Below, one piece after another: positions 16,210-24,769 of a DNA stretch of 64,000 nucleotides. Each line of letters starts with the position of its first letter. Position 1 is the first letter of the stretch. The translations under genes and the position numbers were made by a program. Origin of the DNA: Vibrio sp. 14G-20 (GTDB lineage: Bacteria > Pseudomonadota > Gammaproteobacteria > Enterobacterales > Vibrionaceae); contig NZ_JAPHPW010000001.1 of the NCBI RefSeq assembly GCF_026241515.1, positions 124,001 to 188,000 on the forward strand, given 5' to 3'. A model generated the notes under the pieces. It saw only the letters and a program-made list of their open reading frames with translations, did no database searches and was not told the origin of the DNA.

Positions 16210-17889
16210 TTACTCTTCAATCAAGAGAATACGAGTCTCGTAAGGACGTAAGACTTGATGATGTAAGGCTACTGAAGTGTTAGCTTCTTGATAGTTAGAC
16301 AACAAACTCTTCGCCTTCCTCATATCAAAACGTTCCGGTAAAACGCACTCCGCCTCTTCACCATAATAGTTGTTAATACACAGCAAGGTTTGCCCTTCGC
16401 TCTCACGTGCATACGCAAAAATGGATGAGTGCTCAGGCAATAGATCTTGATAACTACCATGAGTAATCACAGGTACTTCTTTGCGCAATTCAATCAAGCT
16501 CTTGTAGAAGTAAAAAACAGAGTCTTTGTCTTCCAATGCTTGCTCGGCGTTGATCTCAGTGTAGTTATTAGCAACATCTAACCATGGCTGTGATTGTGAA
16601 AAGCCTGCGTAAGTTTCATTGTTCCATTGCATTGGCGTGCGAGAGTTATCACGAGATTTCTGCGCTAAAATCGCCATCATATCTTGATGCGCCACACCAT
16701 CACGGTTCACCATGATGTCGTACATATTGGTACTCTCAACATCACGATACTGGCTAATTTCAGTATAGCCAGGGTTGGTCATGCCAATCTCTTCACCTTG
16801 ATAGATGTAAGGTGTGCCTTGCATCATATGCACAGACGCGGCAAGCATCTTGGCTGATTCAACGCGATATTGCTGATCGTTACCTAAGCGGCTCACCACT
16901 CTAGGTTGGTCGTGGTTACACCAGAATAGTGCGCCCCAACCTTTTCCGTTCAATCCCGTTTGCCAGTGATTGAAGATCGATTTGAGCTGTAAGAAGTCAA
17001 ACGGAGCATTAGTCCACTTCTCACCATTAGTGTAATCGACCTTAAGGTGGTGGAAGTTAAACACCATCGATAACTCACTGTTATCAACGTTTGAGTATTG
17101 CTGGCAGTGTTCCAACGTGGTTGAAGACATCTCGCCGACGGTCACGCTACCGTACTTCTGAAATACGGCTTCGCTGATCTCTTTCAGATATTCGTGCACA
17201 CGTGGACCATCGGTGTAAAAACGACGACCATCACCGATATCATCATTAGGGAAATCTTGCTGCTTTGAAATCAGGTTGATCACGTCCAAGCGGAAACCAT
17301 CAACGCCCTTCTCTGCCCAGAAGCTGATAACGTCTTTCACTTCTTCGCGTACAACCGGGTTCTCCCAATTGAGGTCAGCCTGTTCTTTGGCGAACAGGTG
17401 TAGGAAGTATTGCCCAGTCGCATCATCTAGTTCCCACGCATTACCACCGAACTTAGACTGCCAGTTAGTTGGTGCTTGACCACCTACGGGATCTTTCCAA
17501 ATATAGTAATCGCGGTACTGGCTGTTTTTGTCGCCCAAAGCAGATTGAAACCATGCATGCTCTGTCGAGGTATGGTTTACCACGATATCCATCACGATAC
17601 GGATACCACGTTGGTGCGCTTCAGACAGCAATAAGTCGAAGTCTTCCATGGTGCCGAATTGAGGATTAATCGCGTAGTAGTCTGAGATATCGTAACCATT
17701 ATCGATCATAGGAGATGCGTAAACCGGGGTTAGCCAAATCGCATCGACACTCAAATGTTTGAGGTAATCCAGTTTCGAAATGATCCCTTTGATATCGCCA
17801 GTACCCTTACTGCCACTGTCGCAGAAGCTCTTTGGGTAGATTTGATAGATGGTCGCGGTTTTCCACCAGCTTTCATCATGTTCAGTCAT
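16210..17889 (-). CDS. treC: Alpha,alpha-phosphotrehalase (trehalose-6-phosphate hydrolase)
   Basis: A cytoplasmic GH13 enzyme of about 560 residues that splits trehalose 6-phosphate, delivered by TreB, into glucose and glucose 6-phosphate. GH13 signatures include WWKTATIYQIYPKSF at the N-terminus, the DIVVNHTS motif, GFRLDVINLI with the nucleophile aspartate (near residue 200), a GEMSSTT acid/base glutamate region, and FWCNHDQPRVVSR. The start is ATG 17889 or the ATG two codons upstream (17895). It lies downstream of treB on the same strand, separated by a 290-bp gap holding a MITE-like repeat, so an intact tre operon has probably been interrupted by a mobile repeat. Confidence 0.96.
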   Translation of the reverse strand: MTEHDESWWKTATIYQIYPKSFCDSGSKGTGDIKGIISKLDYLKHLSVDAIWLTPVYASPMIDNGYDISDYYAINPQFGTMEDFDLLLSEAHQRGIRIVMDIVVNHTSTEHAWFQSALGDKNSQYRDYYIWKDPVGGQAPTNWQSKFGGNAWELDDATGQYFLHLFAKEQADLNWENPVVREEVKDVISFWAEKGVDGFRLDVINLISKQQDFPNDDIGDGRRFYTDGPRVHEYLKEISEAVFQKYGSVTVGEMSSTTLEHCQQYSNVDNSELSMVFNFHHLKVDYTNGEKWTNAPFDFLQLKSIFNHWQTGLNGKGWGALFWCNHDQPRVVSRLGNDQQYRVESAKMLAASVHMMQGTPYIYQGEEIGMTNPGYTEISQYRDVESTNMYDIMVNRDGVAHQDMMAILAQKSRDNSRTPMQWNNETYAGFSQSQPWLDVANNYTEINAEQALEDKDSVFYFYKSLIELRKEVPVITHGSYQDLLPEHSSIFAYARESEGQTLLCINNYYGEEAECVLPERFDMRKAKSLLSNYQEANTSVALHHQVLRPYETRILLIEE

Positions 17890-17963
17890 CGCCATCTCTA
17901 ACACTCACTTACCAGAAAATATAAAATAAAAATCACCATGCAAATCATGGTCGAATAGCCGTT

Positions 17964-18125
17964 ATACCAATCACAGTAAGTAAGTGTTCAGAAATAGCGC
18001 AGGAAAAAGGCTTGAGAACAAGGCGTAATTTTTTGATAAGTAGTTATTCTACAATCAAAAATTATAACGCAGTTATCGAGCGTTTTAACCAGCTAGGATG
18101 ACCAGTTAGTTACTACGATTGGTAT
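17964..18125. mobile_element. MITE-like intergenic repeat in the treB-treC gap
   Basis: A 162-bp non-coding element bounded by perfect 9-bp inverted repeats, ATACCAATC on the left and GATTGGTAT on the right, with TA-containing flanks. The interior can fold (AATTTTTTGATAAG facing CAATCAAAAATTAT) but has no open frame. From memory, elements with these ends recur between genes in vibrio genomes; copy number here cannot be tested. Confidence 0.7.
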
Positions 18126-18179
18126 TATTCCTAAGAGAAAAGCGATAACTCACATTGAAGTCATCGCTTATTAAATGCA

Positions 18180-19604
18180 TTACGCGTTCGCGGTTTCTAA
18201 CTCACCCTTTGATTGGGCTCGCTTGTAGAAGAACAGGGTTAGCGTTATAGGCAGTACTATCGCCACCAGCATCGCAACTAGATAAATCGACCAATATTGA
18301 GGTTGAATCGATAGAATGCCCGGCAAGCCGCCAACACCGATACCATTCGCCATCACACCCGCGCTGCCACAGATTGCGGCTGCAACAGCACTACCAATCA
18401 TTGCGCTCAGCATTGGGAATTTGTATTTAAGGTTGATGCCGTACATCGCAGGCTCTGTTACACCTAAGTAGGCTGAGATTGCCGCAGGAACCGAGATGTC
18501 TCGCTCACCTTCACGCTTACTCAAGATAATGATGCCCACTACTGCCGATGCTTGTGCAATGTTTGATAGTGCAATCAAAGGCCAGATTGGTGTGCCGCCT
18601 AAGTCTTGCATCAGTTGCAGATCCACCGCGTTAGTGGTGTGGTGAATACCCGTGATAACCAAAGGTGCGTAAAGGAAGCCAAATACTACAGAACCAAGAA
18701 TCGCAAAGTCGCCTGTCATTGCCGCTTTAGCTGCGAATGCCACACCATCGCCTAACATACGACCGAATGGGCCAATGAAAGCGTGCGCTAGAATCACAGA
18801 CAAAATAATAGATACAAATGGCACAACCACTAAGTACAAGTAAGCTGGGACGATGCGCTTAAGATTGGTTTCAATGAACGCCAAAGCCACACCCGCTAAC
18901 ATTGCAGGGATCACCTGAGCCTGATAACCGACCTTCTCAATCACAAACAGTCCAAAATCCCATACCTCAGGTACCGATTTACCTATCATGTATGCGTTCA
19001 TGAGCTGTGGTGAAACCAAAGTCACACCGAGCGTGATACCCAAAATAGGGGTTCCGCCGAGCTTTTTAACCGTTGCCCAACACACACCAACCGGTAGGAA
19101 GAAGAAAATAGCTTCGCCGATCAACCATAAGAAAGAGTGAACGGTTGCCCAGAATTGACTGATTTCAACGAGGGTTTTGCCGTCGAACATGCGAATGTCG
19201 CCAATCACATTACGGAAACCAAGAATCAAACCACCAGTAATAATGGCAGGCAGCAGTGGTACGAAAATTTCGGCTAAATGGGAGATACCACGCTCAAGGA
19301 AGTTCATATTTTGACGAGCAGCCAGCTTCGCCTCATCTTTTGATGATGTCTCTTTACCTGTCTGTTCAATCAGAAGTGCGTACACTTCATCAACTTCAGT
19401 GCCAATCACAACTTGGAATTGGCCTGCGTTAGTAAAACAGCCTTTTACTAGCTTCAGTTTTTCGAGTTCAGCTTTGTTGGCCTGCTCTGTATCGTTCAAT
19501 ACAAAACGCAGTCGAGTCAGACAGTGGCTGACACTCGCAATGTTTTCTTTACCACCGACTAACTCGATAAGACGCGCAACGTCTTGCTTCGCTATCTTAC
19601 TCAT
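18180..19604 (-). CDS. treB: PTS trehalose-specific EIIBC component
   Basis: A 474-residue membrane permease that imports trehalose and phosphorylates it to trehalose 6-phosphate. The N-terminal EIIB domain carries the phospho-accepting cysteine in SVSHCLTRLRF (near residue 28), and EIIC begins around residue 100 (FLERGISHLAEIFVPLLPAI) with about ten membrane segments and GIHHTTNAVD. No EIIA domain is fused, so it should use the glucose EIIA (Crr), as in E. coli. ATG 19604 is chosen because GGGGTAG precedes it and it matches the EIIB start. Two TreR-type operators and a CRP-like site lie upstream. Confidence 0.97.
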   Translation of the reverse strand: MSKIAKQDVARLIELVGGKENIASVSHCLTRLRFVLNDTEQANKAELEKLKLVKGCFTNAGQFQVVIGTEVDEVYALLIEQTGKETSSKDEAKLAARQNMNFLERGISHLAEIFVPLLPAIITGGLILGFRNVIGDIRMFDGKTLVEISQFWATVHSFLWLIGEAIFFFLPVGVCWATVKKLGGTPILGITLGVTLVSPQLMNAYMIGKSVPEVWDFGLFVIEKVGYQAQVIPAMLAGVALAFIETNLKRIVPAYLYLVVVPFVSIILSVILAHAFIGPFGRMLGDGVAFAAKAAMTGDFAILGSVVFGFLYAPLVITGIHHTTNAVDLQLMQDLGGTPIWPLIALSNIAQASAVVGIIILSKREGERDISVPAAISAYLGVTEPAMYGINLKYKFPMLSAMIGSAVAAAICGSAGVMANGIGVGGLPGILSIQPQYWSIYLVAMLVAIVLPITLTLFFYKRAQSKGELETANA

Positions 19605-19675
19605 ACTACCCCACCCTGGTTTCATTCAATTACTCATCTAAACCATGCAGCTATAACTACTCAGATTTAGATTTA

Positions 19676-19689
19676 TGGGAACATTCCCA
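19676..19689. promoter_or_regulatory. TreR-type operator 1 upstream of treB
   Basis: TGGGAACATTCCCA is a perfect 14-bp palindrome, identical to a box in front of the porin gene at 26019-26032. It lies 72 bp before the treB start, between treR and treB. Confidence 0.85.
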
Positions 19690-19730
19690 ATTACGGTTAT
19701 TATAATGCCCGTATGAATGGCAAATTAAAA

Positions 19731-19744
19731 TGGGAACAGTCCCA
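19731..19744. promoter_or_regulatory. TreR-type operator 2 upstream of treB
   Basis: TGGGAACAGTCCCA is a near-perfect palindrome 55 bp from operator 1 (five helical turns), suiting a LacI-family repressor that binds two sites. Confidence 0.8.
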
Positions 19745-19747
19745 TTA

Positions 19748-19763
19748 ATTGAAAGAGATCACA
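19748..19763. promoter_or_regulatory. Possible CRP site upstream of treB
   Basis: ATTGA-AAGAGA-TCACA matches eight of ten conserved CRP positions and sits just upstream of operator 2, where catabolite activation of a sugar operon would be expected. Weak evidence. Confidence 0.35.
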
Positions 19764-19808
19764 CTCTAATTTTAATCTAAGCGGTTCAATTTCGCTTAAT
19801 TGAGTGGA

Positions 19809-20753
19809 TTATAGAATAGGGGATTGGGTGTGATGAGAGACCTCTGAATTACCTAAAAGCTGAGAGATCAATAGATTAGCAGCCAGCTTACCTGCAGATT
19901 GGTAACCAGGATCAATGCTAAATACTCGCGGGAATAAGAAAGAGAGAAGATCATTACCGCCAACGCCAGTTACAACCACGTCTTCACGTTGTAGTTCTTG
20001 CAGACGCTTGATCACGCCAAGAGCCAATGTGTCACTGGCACAAACAAGCGCTTGAGTCGTAGGGCTCAGTACCTCATCCACCAGCTGATAAGCGCTTTCA
20101 TGATGAAGCTGCCCAGTACGATAGTTTGCAATCACTCCGGTGCTTTCACACCAATCAAGATAAGCCTTAAGACGCAGTTCACCGGTTGATTTATCACTAG
20201 GATCAACACCAATAAAGCCAACGTCAGAGATCCCCTGATCCGATAAATGCGCCAACGCACTATTGATCACCTGCTGGTTATCATAGTTAATCGATGTGAC
20301 ATTCTCGGTATCCAGAGCAATAACCACGGCTTTGTGTTCCCACGCTTCGATCGCTGGAATATCACAATCCGTAAAGCCAAACACAATGATGCCATCCACA
20401 TTGCGACGCTTTAGAACCTGAAGATGCTCGTTGGTTTTGTCTCTATCGAATTGGCTTTCCATGATCACCACATCGTAATCCGCTCGATACAACTCAGCTA
20501 GCATGGTGCTAACGGCTTTGTTTTCAGAGGGAGAATCTAAACGAGAGATGATCACGCCGATGACTTTTTGACTGCCACCGCGCATAGACTGCGCTGACTT
20601 TGAAGGCGTGTACCCAGATTCTTGAATTACTCTTTCCACCCTTTCACGGGTTTCAGGTTTCACTTTAGGATCATTGGTCAGAACGCGAGATACGGTTGAC
20701 TTACCAACACCGGACAGCTTAGCAATATCGAGAATAGTGAGTTTTTTGCTCAT
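19809..20753 (-). CDS. treR: Trehalose operon repressor TreR (LacI family)
   Basis: A 314-residue LacI/GalR-family repressor. The N-terminal helix-turn-helix is MSKKLTILDIAKLSGVGKST then VSRVLTNDPKVKPETRERV (residues 1-40), with the hinge helix near SKSAQSMRGG, followed by a periplasmic-binding-protein-like effector domain (IGVIISRLDSPSENK to the C-terminus). TreR senses trehalose 6-phosphate. ATG 20753 is chosen as the start of the conserved HTH; the frame extends to 20807 without similarity. It lies upstream of treB on the same strand, and its operators are in the treR-treB gap and in front of a porin gene about 5 kb away. Confidence 0.95.
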   Translation of the reverse strand: MSKKLTILDIAKLSGVGKSTVSRVLTNDPKVKPETRERVERVIQESGYTPSKSAQSMRGGSQKVIGVIISRLDSPSENKAVSTMLAELYRADYDVVIMESQFDRDKTNEHLQVLKRRNVDGIIVFGFTDCDIPAIEAWEHKAVVIALDTENVTSINYDNQQVINSALAHLSDQGISDVGFIGVDPSDKSTGELRLKAYLDWCESTGVIANYRTGQLHHESAYQLVDEVLSPTTQALVCASDTLALGVIKRLQELQREDVVVTGVGGNDLLSFLFPRVFSIDPGYQSAGKLAANLLISQLLGNSEVSHHTQSPIL

Positions 20754-20785
20754 AAAAAGTCTAACGTTAAAGGGAAGAGAAGAAA

Positions 20786-20809
20786 AAGTGAGGGTAGATT
20801 CCCTCACTT
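20786..20809 (-). terminator. Terminator of the MliC-like gene
   Basis: A perfect 9-bp stem (20786-20794 with 20801-20809) is followed by TTTTTC on the minus strand. It separates this lipoprotein gene from treR. Confidence 0.85.
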
Positions 20810-20844
20810 AACTGTTTGTAAATCCTAGCAGTTCTTACTATGAC

Positions 20845-21186
20845 TTACTTTTGGCAATTTCGATAGACTACGCGACCAAGTTCTAGACGTGCATTGTCAC
20901 CTTTCGTGCGCAAAGTGATGCTGTTAATCATCTCTGAAGTGCCATCATCTAAGATGTATTTGGTTCCTGAGCCCGCTGGAACTTGAGTCAGGCGGTACTC
21001 ATTATCAGGCAAGCGTAATACCGCTTTTTCATTATCAAGGTAAGACACATCAAACGAAACGTCAGACTCACATTGATAAGTCACGAATTGATCATCCGAT
21101 GTTGCGCTATCAGTCTCAGGGGCTGCTGATTTAGAGCACCCAACCAATGCTACCGTACATAGAGATGCTACCAACATAGCTTTCAT
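20845..21186 (-). CDS. MliC-like lipoprotein (C-type lysozyme inhibitor family)
   Basis: A 113-residue lipoprotein. The signal ends in the lipobox ALVGC with the acylated cysteine at residue 16, followed by an acidic linker (APETDSATSDD). The domain that follows (VTYQCESDVSFDVSYLDNEKAVLRLPDNEYRL, then VPAGSGTKYILDD, and a C-terminal VVYRNC) matches the MliC/PliC fold, including the two cysteines that form its disulfide and the SGxKY-type loop that inserts into the lysozyme active site. It would protect peptidoglycan from host or predator lysozyme. It is monocistronic with its own terminator. Confidence 0.8.
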   Translation of the reverse strand: MKAMLVASLCTVALVGCSKSAAPETDSATSDDQFVTYQCESDVSFDVSYLDNEKAVLRLPDNEYRLTQVPAGSGTKYILDDGTSEMINSITLRTKGDNARLELGRVVYRNCQK

Positions 21187-21296
21187 ACTTCGTTCCTCAT
21201 CTTTATATAGTCAACGACACTTAGCGTATTCACAGGTTCGAAAAACCTAATGTAAGTGCCTAATGATAGGTCCATACCTTAGTGGCAAATAAACGT

Positions 21297-21848
21297 TTAG
21301 CCTTTTAAGAAAGCGGGTACGTCTTTAATGCTATCAAGTACCACGCTAGCCAACGCTTCACCTTTTTCAGTGATTGGTTTACCGGTTCTTACCAAGACTT
21401 TAGTGCCAACACCTGCGGCTTCTGCAGCCATCATGTCTTCAGCTTTATCGCCAATCATCACAGAGTTAGCCATATCAATCTTCAGAAAGTCACGAGCAGA
21501 AATGAACATGCCTGGCTTTGGCTTACGACATTCACAATCTTGCTTGTAGTCACCAATGCCGTGCTCAGCGTGGTGAGGACAGTAATAAATGCCATCGAGC
21601 TCGACACCATTATCAACAAAGTTCCAATCCATCCACTGCGTTAAAGAAAGAAAACGGTCTTCGCTAAACATGCCACGAGCAATGCCTGACTGGTTAGTCA
21701 CTAGCACCAATAAATAGCCCATATCTTTAAACGCTTTCGCCGCTTCAAACACACCGTCGATGTATTCAAAGTCATGCTCATCATGTACGTAGCCGTGATC
21801 AACGTTAATCACACCATCACGATCTAAAAAAACAGCCGGTTTAGACAA
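21297..21848 (-). CDS. gmhB: D-glycero-beta-D-manno-heptose-1,7-bisphosphate 7-phosphatase
   Basis: A 183-residue HAD-superfamily phosphatase of ADP-heptose synthesis for LPS inner core. HAD motif I is [11 protein letters not shown] (nucleophile aspartate at residue 9), motif [13 protein letters not shown], a zinc-binding loop is formed by YCPHHAEHG and [10 protein letters not shown], and motif IV is [16 protein letters not shown]. All hallmarks of GmhB are present. It is divergent from metNIQ, and the 240-bp gap carries MetJ boxes, which belong to metN. The same gmhB-metN pairing occurs in enterics. Confidence 0.97.
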   Translation of the reverse strand: MSKPAVFLDRDGVINVDHGYVHDEHDFEYIDGVFEAAKAFKDMGYLLVLVTNQSGIARGMFSEDRFLSLTQWMDWNFVDNGVELDGIYYCPHHAEHGIGDYKQDCECRKPKPGMFISARDFLKIDMANSVMIGDKAEDMMAAEAAGVGTKVLVRTGKPITEKGEALASVVLDSIKDVPAFLKG

Positions 21849-21966
21849 AATTCAGTTCTCTATCAACTCTCTATTAATCATTAATTATTACACGCTTTAT
21901 TTGCTTCATCACTATCTATTTAGTTTTGCGTTCGTTAACGATTTGTTTCTAACCTAGCAATACGAT

Positions 21967-21990
21967 CGACGTTTAGCCGTCTAGACGTAA
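21967..21990. promoter_or_regulatory. MetJ operator: three tandem met boxes upstream of metN
   Basis: Three adjacent 8-mers CGACGTTT, AGCCGTCT and AGACGTAA match the met box AGACGTCT at 6, 7 and 6 of 8 positions. They sit just upstream of the predicted metN promoter. MetJ with S-adenosylmethionine binds tandem boxes cooperatively. Confidence 0.85.
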
Positions 21991-21999
21991 AAATATCTA

Positions 22000-22028
22000 T
22001 TGACTTAGATCATAGAACACCATAGCAT
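22000..22028 (+). promoter_or_regulatory. Predicted metN promoter
   Basis: TTGACT (22000-22005) and TAGCAT (22023-22028) are spaced 17 bp, 60 bp before the metN start and next to the met boxes. Confidence 0.55.
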
Positions 22029-22088
22029 CGTCTGTAAATCGAACGAGCTATCGATATATTATTCTGTTTTACCTGCACGAGTTTCCCT

Positions 22089-23123
22089 ATGATTAAAGTG
22101 AATCAAGTCAACAAGGTTTTCTATCAAGGCACTAAAGAAATCAATGCCTTAATTGATATCAACCTCCACATTCCTCAAGGTCAAATATTTGGAGTCATCG
22201 GCTCTTCAGGTGCAGGCAAAAGTACCCTGATCCGTTGTGTAAATATGTTGGAAGCTCCTACCTCTGGTGAAGTGATTGTTGACGGTATCGACCTAACAAA
22301 ACTCAGCAAATCAGAACTCAGCGAAGCGCGCCGTAACATTGGCATGATATTCCAACACTTCAACCTGCTGTCTTCTCGTACTGTATTTAACAATGTAGCA
22401 CTGCCTCTAGAACTTGCCGGTAAAGATAAAGCGATTATTGAAGCGAAAGTGAGCGAGTTACTTGAACTGGTTGGCCTTGCTGATAAGCGTGACACCTACC
22501 CTGCAAACCTTAGTGGTGGTCAAAAGCAGCGTGTTGCGATTGCTCGCGCACTGGCCTCTGACCCGAAAGTACTGCTGTGTGATGAAGCGACCAGCGCACT
22601 GGATCCAGCAACCACTCAATCTATTCTTGAGCTGCTGCGTGAAATCAACCGCAAGCTGAACATCACTATCCTGCTTATTACTCATGAAATGGATGTAGTG
22701 AAAAGCATTTGTCACGAAGTGGCGATCATTGGCGGTGGTGAATTAGTAGAGAAAGGCACAGTCGGTGACATCTTTGCACACCCTAAGACAGAACTAGCAC
22801 ATCAGTTTATACGCTCAACTTTGGATCTGACGATTCCTGAAGATTACCAAGCACGCTTGCAAGAAACTCGCGTAAACAGCAGCTACCCGCTGGTACGCCT
22901 TGAGTTTACGGGCGCAACGGTTGATGCTCCGCTAATGACGCAAATCGCACGTAAGTTCAACATCGACGTCAGCATCTTAAGCTCTGACCTTGATTACGCC
23001 GGTGGCGTGAAGTTCGGCATGATGGTCGCTGAGCTGTTCGGTAATGAAGCAGATGATAATGCTGCTATCCAATTCCTACGCGACAACAATGTAAAAGTAG
23101 AGGTGCTTGGTTATGTCCTTTAG
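22089..23123 (+). CDS. metN: Methionine ABC transporter ATP-binding protein
   Basis: A 344-residue ABC ATPase energising D- and L-methionine import. Walker A is GSSGAGKST (about residues 38-46), the signature LSGGQKQR lies near 140, Walker B is [12 protein letters not shown], and the H-loop is in LITHEMDVV. The C-terminal NIL domain (about 265-340, ending [12 protein letters not shown]) binds methionine and inhibits transport when internal methionine is high. It is the first gene of metNIQ, under MetJ boxes, and overlaps metI by 11 bp. Confidence 0.97.
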   Translation: MIKVNQVNKVFYQGTKEINALIDINLHIPQGQIFGVIGSSGAGKSTLIRCVNMLEAPTSGEVIVDGIDLTKLSKSELSEARRNIGMIFQHFNLLSSRTVFNNVALPLELAGKDKAIIEAKVSELLELVGLADKRDTYPANLSGGQKQRVAIARALASDPKVLLCDEATSALDPATTQSILELLREINRKLNITILLITHEMDVVKSICHEVAIIGGGELVEKGTVGDIFAHPKTELAHQFIRSTLDLTIPEDYQARLQETRVNSSYPLVRLEFTGATVDAPLMTQIARKFNIDVSILSSDLDYAGGVKFGMMVAELFGNEADDNAAIQFLRDNNVKVEVLGYVL

Positions 23124-23796
23124 TTTCAACGAGATTGCTGACTGGATCAGCCTTAACGGTAACCTTCTATTAGGCGCAACGGGCGAAACACTTTACATGG
23201 TTGCTGTTGCAGGCATTGTTGGCTTTGCTGTCGGTATTCCATTAGGCGTGATTCTACACACGACTAAAAAAGGTGGTCTGTTAGAGAACACCAAAGTAAA
23301 CAAGATTCTAGGTGCGATTGTGAACGTGGGTCGTTCAGTACCTTTCTTAGTTTTGATGGTTGCGATTATCCCACTGACTAAGATGCTGATTGGTACCTTC
23401 ATCGGTACAACAGCTGCGATTGTTCCACTAACGATTGGCGCTATCCCATTCGTGGCTCGACTTATCGAGAGTGCACTACTTGAAGTACCAACAGGTCTAG
23501 TAGAAGCAGCTCAATCGATGGGTGCAACACCAACACAAATCATCAATAAGGTTCTGCTTCCTGAAGCACTACCGACTATTATCAACTCAGTAACGATTAC
23601 GCTAGTAACACTGGTGAGCTACTCGGCAATGGCAGGTACGGTTGGTGGTGGTGGCCTAGGTGATGTCGCGATTCGTTACGGATTCCACCGTTACGATGTG
23701 ACCATCATGGCTGTAACAGTGGTGATGTTGATTGTGCTTGTACAAATTATTCAATCAATCGGTGATTCATTAGTTCGCCGCGTTGACCACAGATAA
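23113..23796 (+). CDS. metI: Methionine ABC transporter permease
   Basis: A 227-residue inner membrane permease with about five membrane segments. The ABC EAA-type loop reads [20 protein letters not shown] (about residues 137-156), where MetN docks. ATG 23113 (MSFSFNEI) is chosen since it is preceded by AGAGG and overlaps the metN end by 11 bases, an arrangement typical of coupled translation. A TTG two codons upstream is possible but unneeded. Middle gene of metNIQ. Confidence 0.96.
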   Translation: MSFSFNEIADWISLNGNLLLGATGETLYMVAVAGIVGFAVGIPLGVILHTTKKGGLLENTKVNKILGAIVNVGRSVPFLVLMVAIIPLTKMLIGTFIGTTAAIVPLTIGAIPFVARLIESALLEVPTGLVEAAQSMGATPTQIINKVLLPEALPTIINSVTITLVTLVSYSAMAGTVGGGGLGDVAIRYGFHRYDVTIMAVTVVMLIVLVQIIQSIGDSLVRRVDHR

Positions 23797-23877
23797 AGAC
23801 TCAGCGTTGAAACGCAAACTATCTAAGACAAGAGTCGTCTGAACCAAATTAAATAGATTTATTAAAAGGAGATTATT

Positions 23878-24687
23878 ATGAAATTTAGCCTTAAAGGTTT
23901 ACTTACTATCGCAGCAGCGGCATCAGCGCTAGTACTAGCAGGTTGTGGTGATAAAGAAGTAGATACTTCTAAAGTAAAAGTTGGCGTAATGGCAGGTGCT
24001 GAAGCGCAGGTTGCTGAAGTTGCAGCTAAAGTAGCAAAAGAGCAGTACGGCCTAGACGTTGAACTGGTTACTTTCACGGATTACGTAACACCAAACGCGG
24101 CACTGGATGATGGCTCTATCGACATCAATGCATTCCAACACGCACCGTACCTAGATCAGCAAGTGGCTGACCGTGGTTACAAACTGACTATCGCTGGTAA
24201 CACGTTTGTTTACCCTATCGCTGGTTACTCTAAAGAAGTGAAATCAGTAGACGAAATCCAAGACGGTGCTCGTATTGCTGTACCAAACGACCCTACAAAC
24301 CTAGGTCGCTCTCTACTTCTTCTTGAGCAACAAGGTCTTCTTGAACTTCGTGAAGGCGCTGGTCTTCTAGCTACAGTTCGCGACATCGTGGGTAACCCTA
24401 AGAACCTAACGATTGTTGAACTAGACGCAGCTCAACTGCCGCGTTCTCTTGATGATGTTGCTCTATCTATCATCAACACAACTTACGCGAGCTCTATCAA
24501 CCTGACTCCACAAAAAGATGGCGTATTCGTTGAAGACAAAGATTCTCCTTACGTAAACCTAATCGTTTCTCGTGAAGACAACCTAAACGCTGAGAACGTA
24601 CAAAACTTCGTTAAAGCTTACCAAACTGAAGAAGTGTACAACGCAGCTTCTGACATCTTCCAAGGTGGCGTCGTTAAAGGTTGGTAA
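23878..24687 (+). CDS. metQ: Methionine-binding lipoprotein MetQ
   Basis: A 269-residue substrate-binding protein of the NlpA family. The signal peptide ends in the lipobox VLAGC (cysteine at residue 23). The mature protein has KVGVMAGAEAQVAEVAAKVA and the family signatures DYVTPNAALDDGSIDINAFQ (about 65-84), PNDPTNLGRSLLLLE and NTTYASSINLTP. It delivers methionine to MetNI. An AAGGAG site precedes the ATG, and a strong terminator ends the operon. Confidence 0.97.
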   Translation: MKFSLKGLLTIAAAASALVLAGCGDKEVDTSKVKVGVMAGAEAQVAEVAAKVAKEQYGLDVELVTFTDYVTPNAALDDGSIDINAFQHAPYLDQQVADRGYKLTIAGNTFVYPIAGYSKEVKSVDEIQDGARIAVPNDPTNLGRSLLLLEQQGLLELREGAGLLATVRDIVGNPKNLTIVELDAAQLPRSLDDVALSIINTTYASSINLTPQKDGVFVEDKDSPYVNLIVSREDNLNAENVQNFVKAYQTEEVYNAASDIFQGGVVKGW

Positions 24688-24719
24688 TCAACTAAACGAC
24701 AGCACTGTATAGATACCCG

Positions 24720-24750
24720 AAGGGGCTGACATAACGTCAGCCCCTTTTTT
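24720..24750 (+). terminator. metNIQ terminator
   Basis: An 11-bp stem (24720-24730 with 24736-24746) is followed by TTTTTT. Confidence 0.9.
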
Positions 24751-24769
24751 ATTGATTGCCGTTGGCTAA

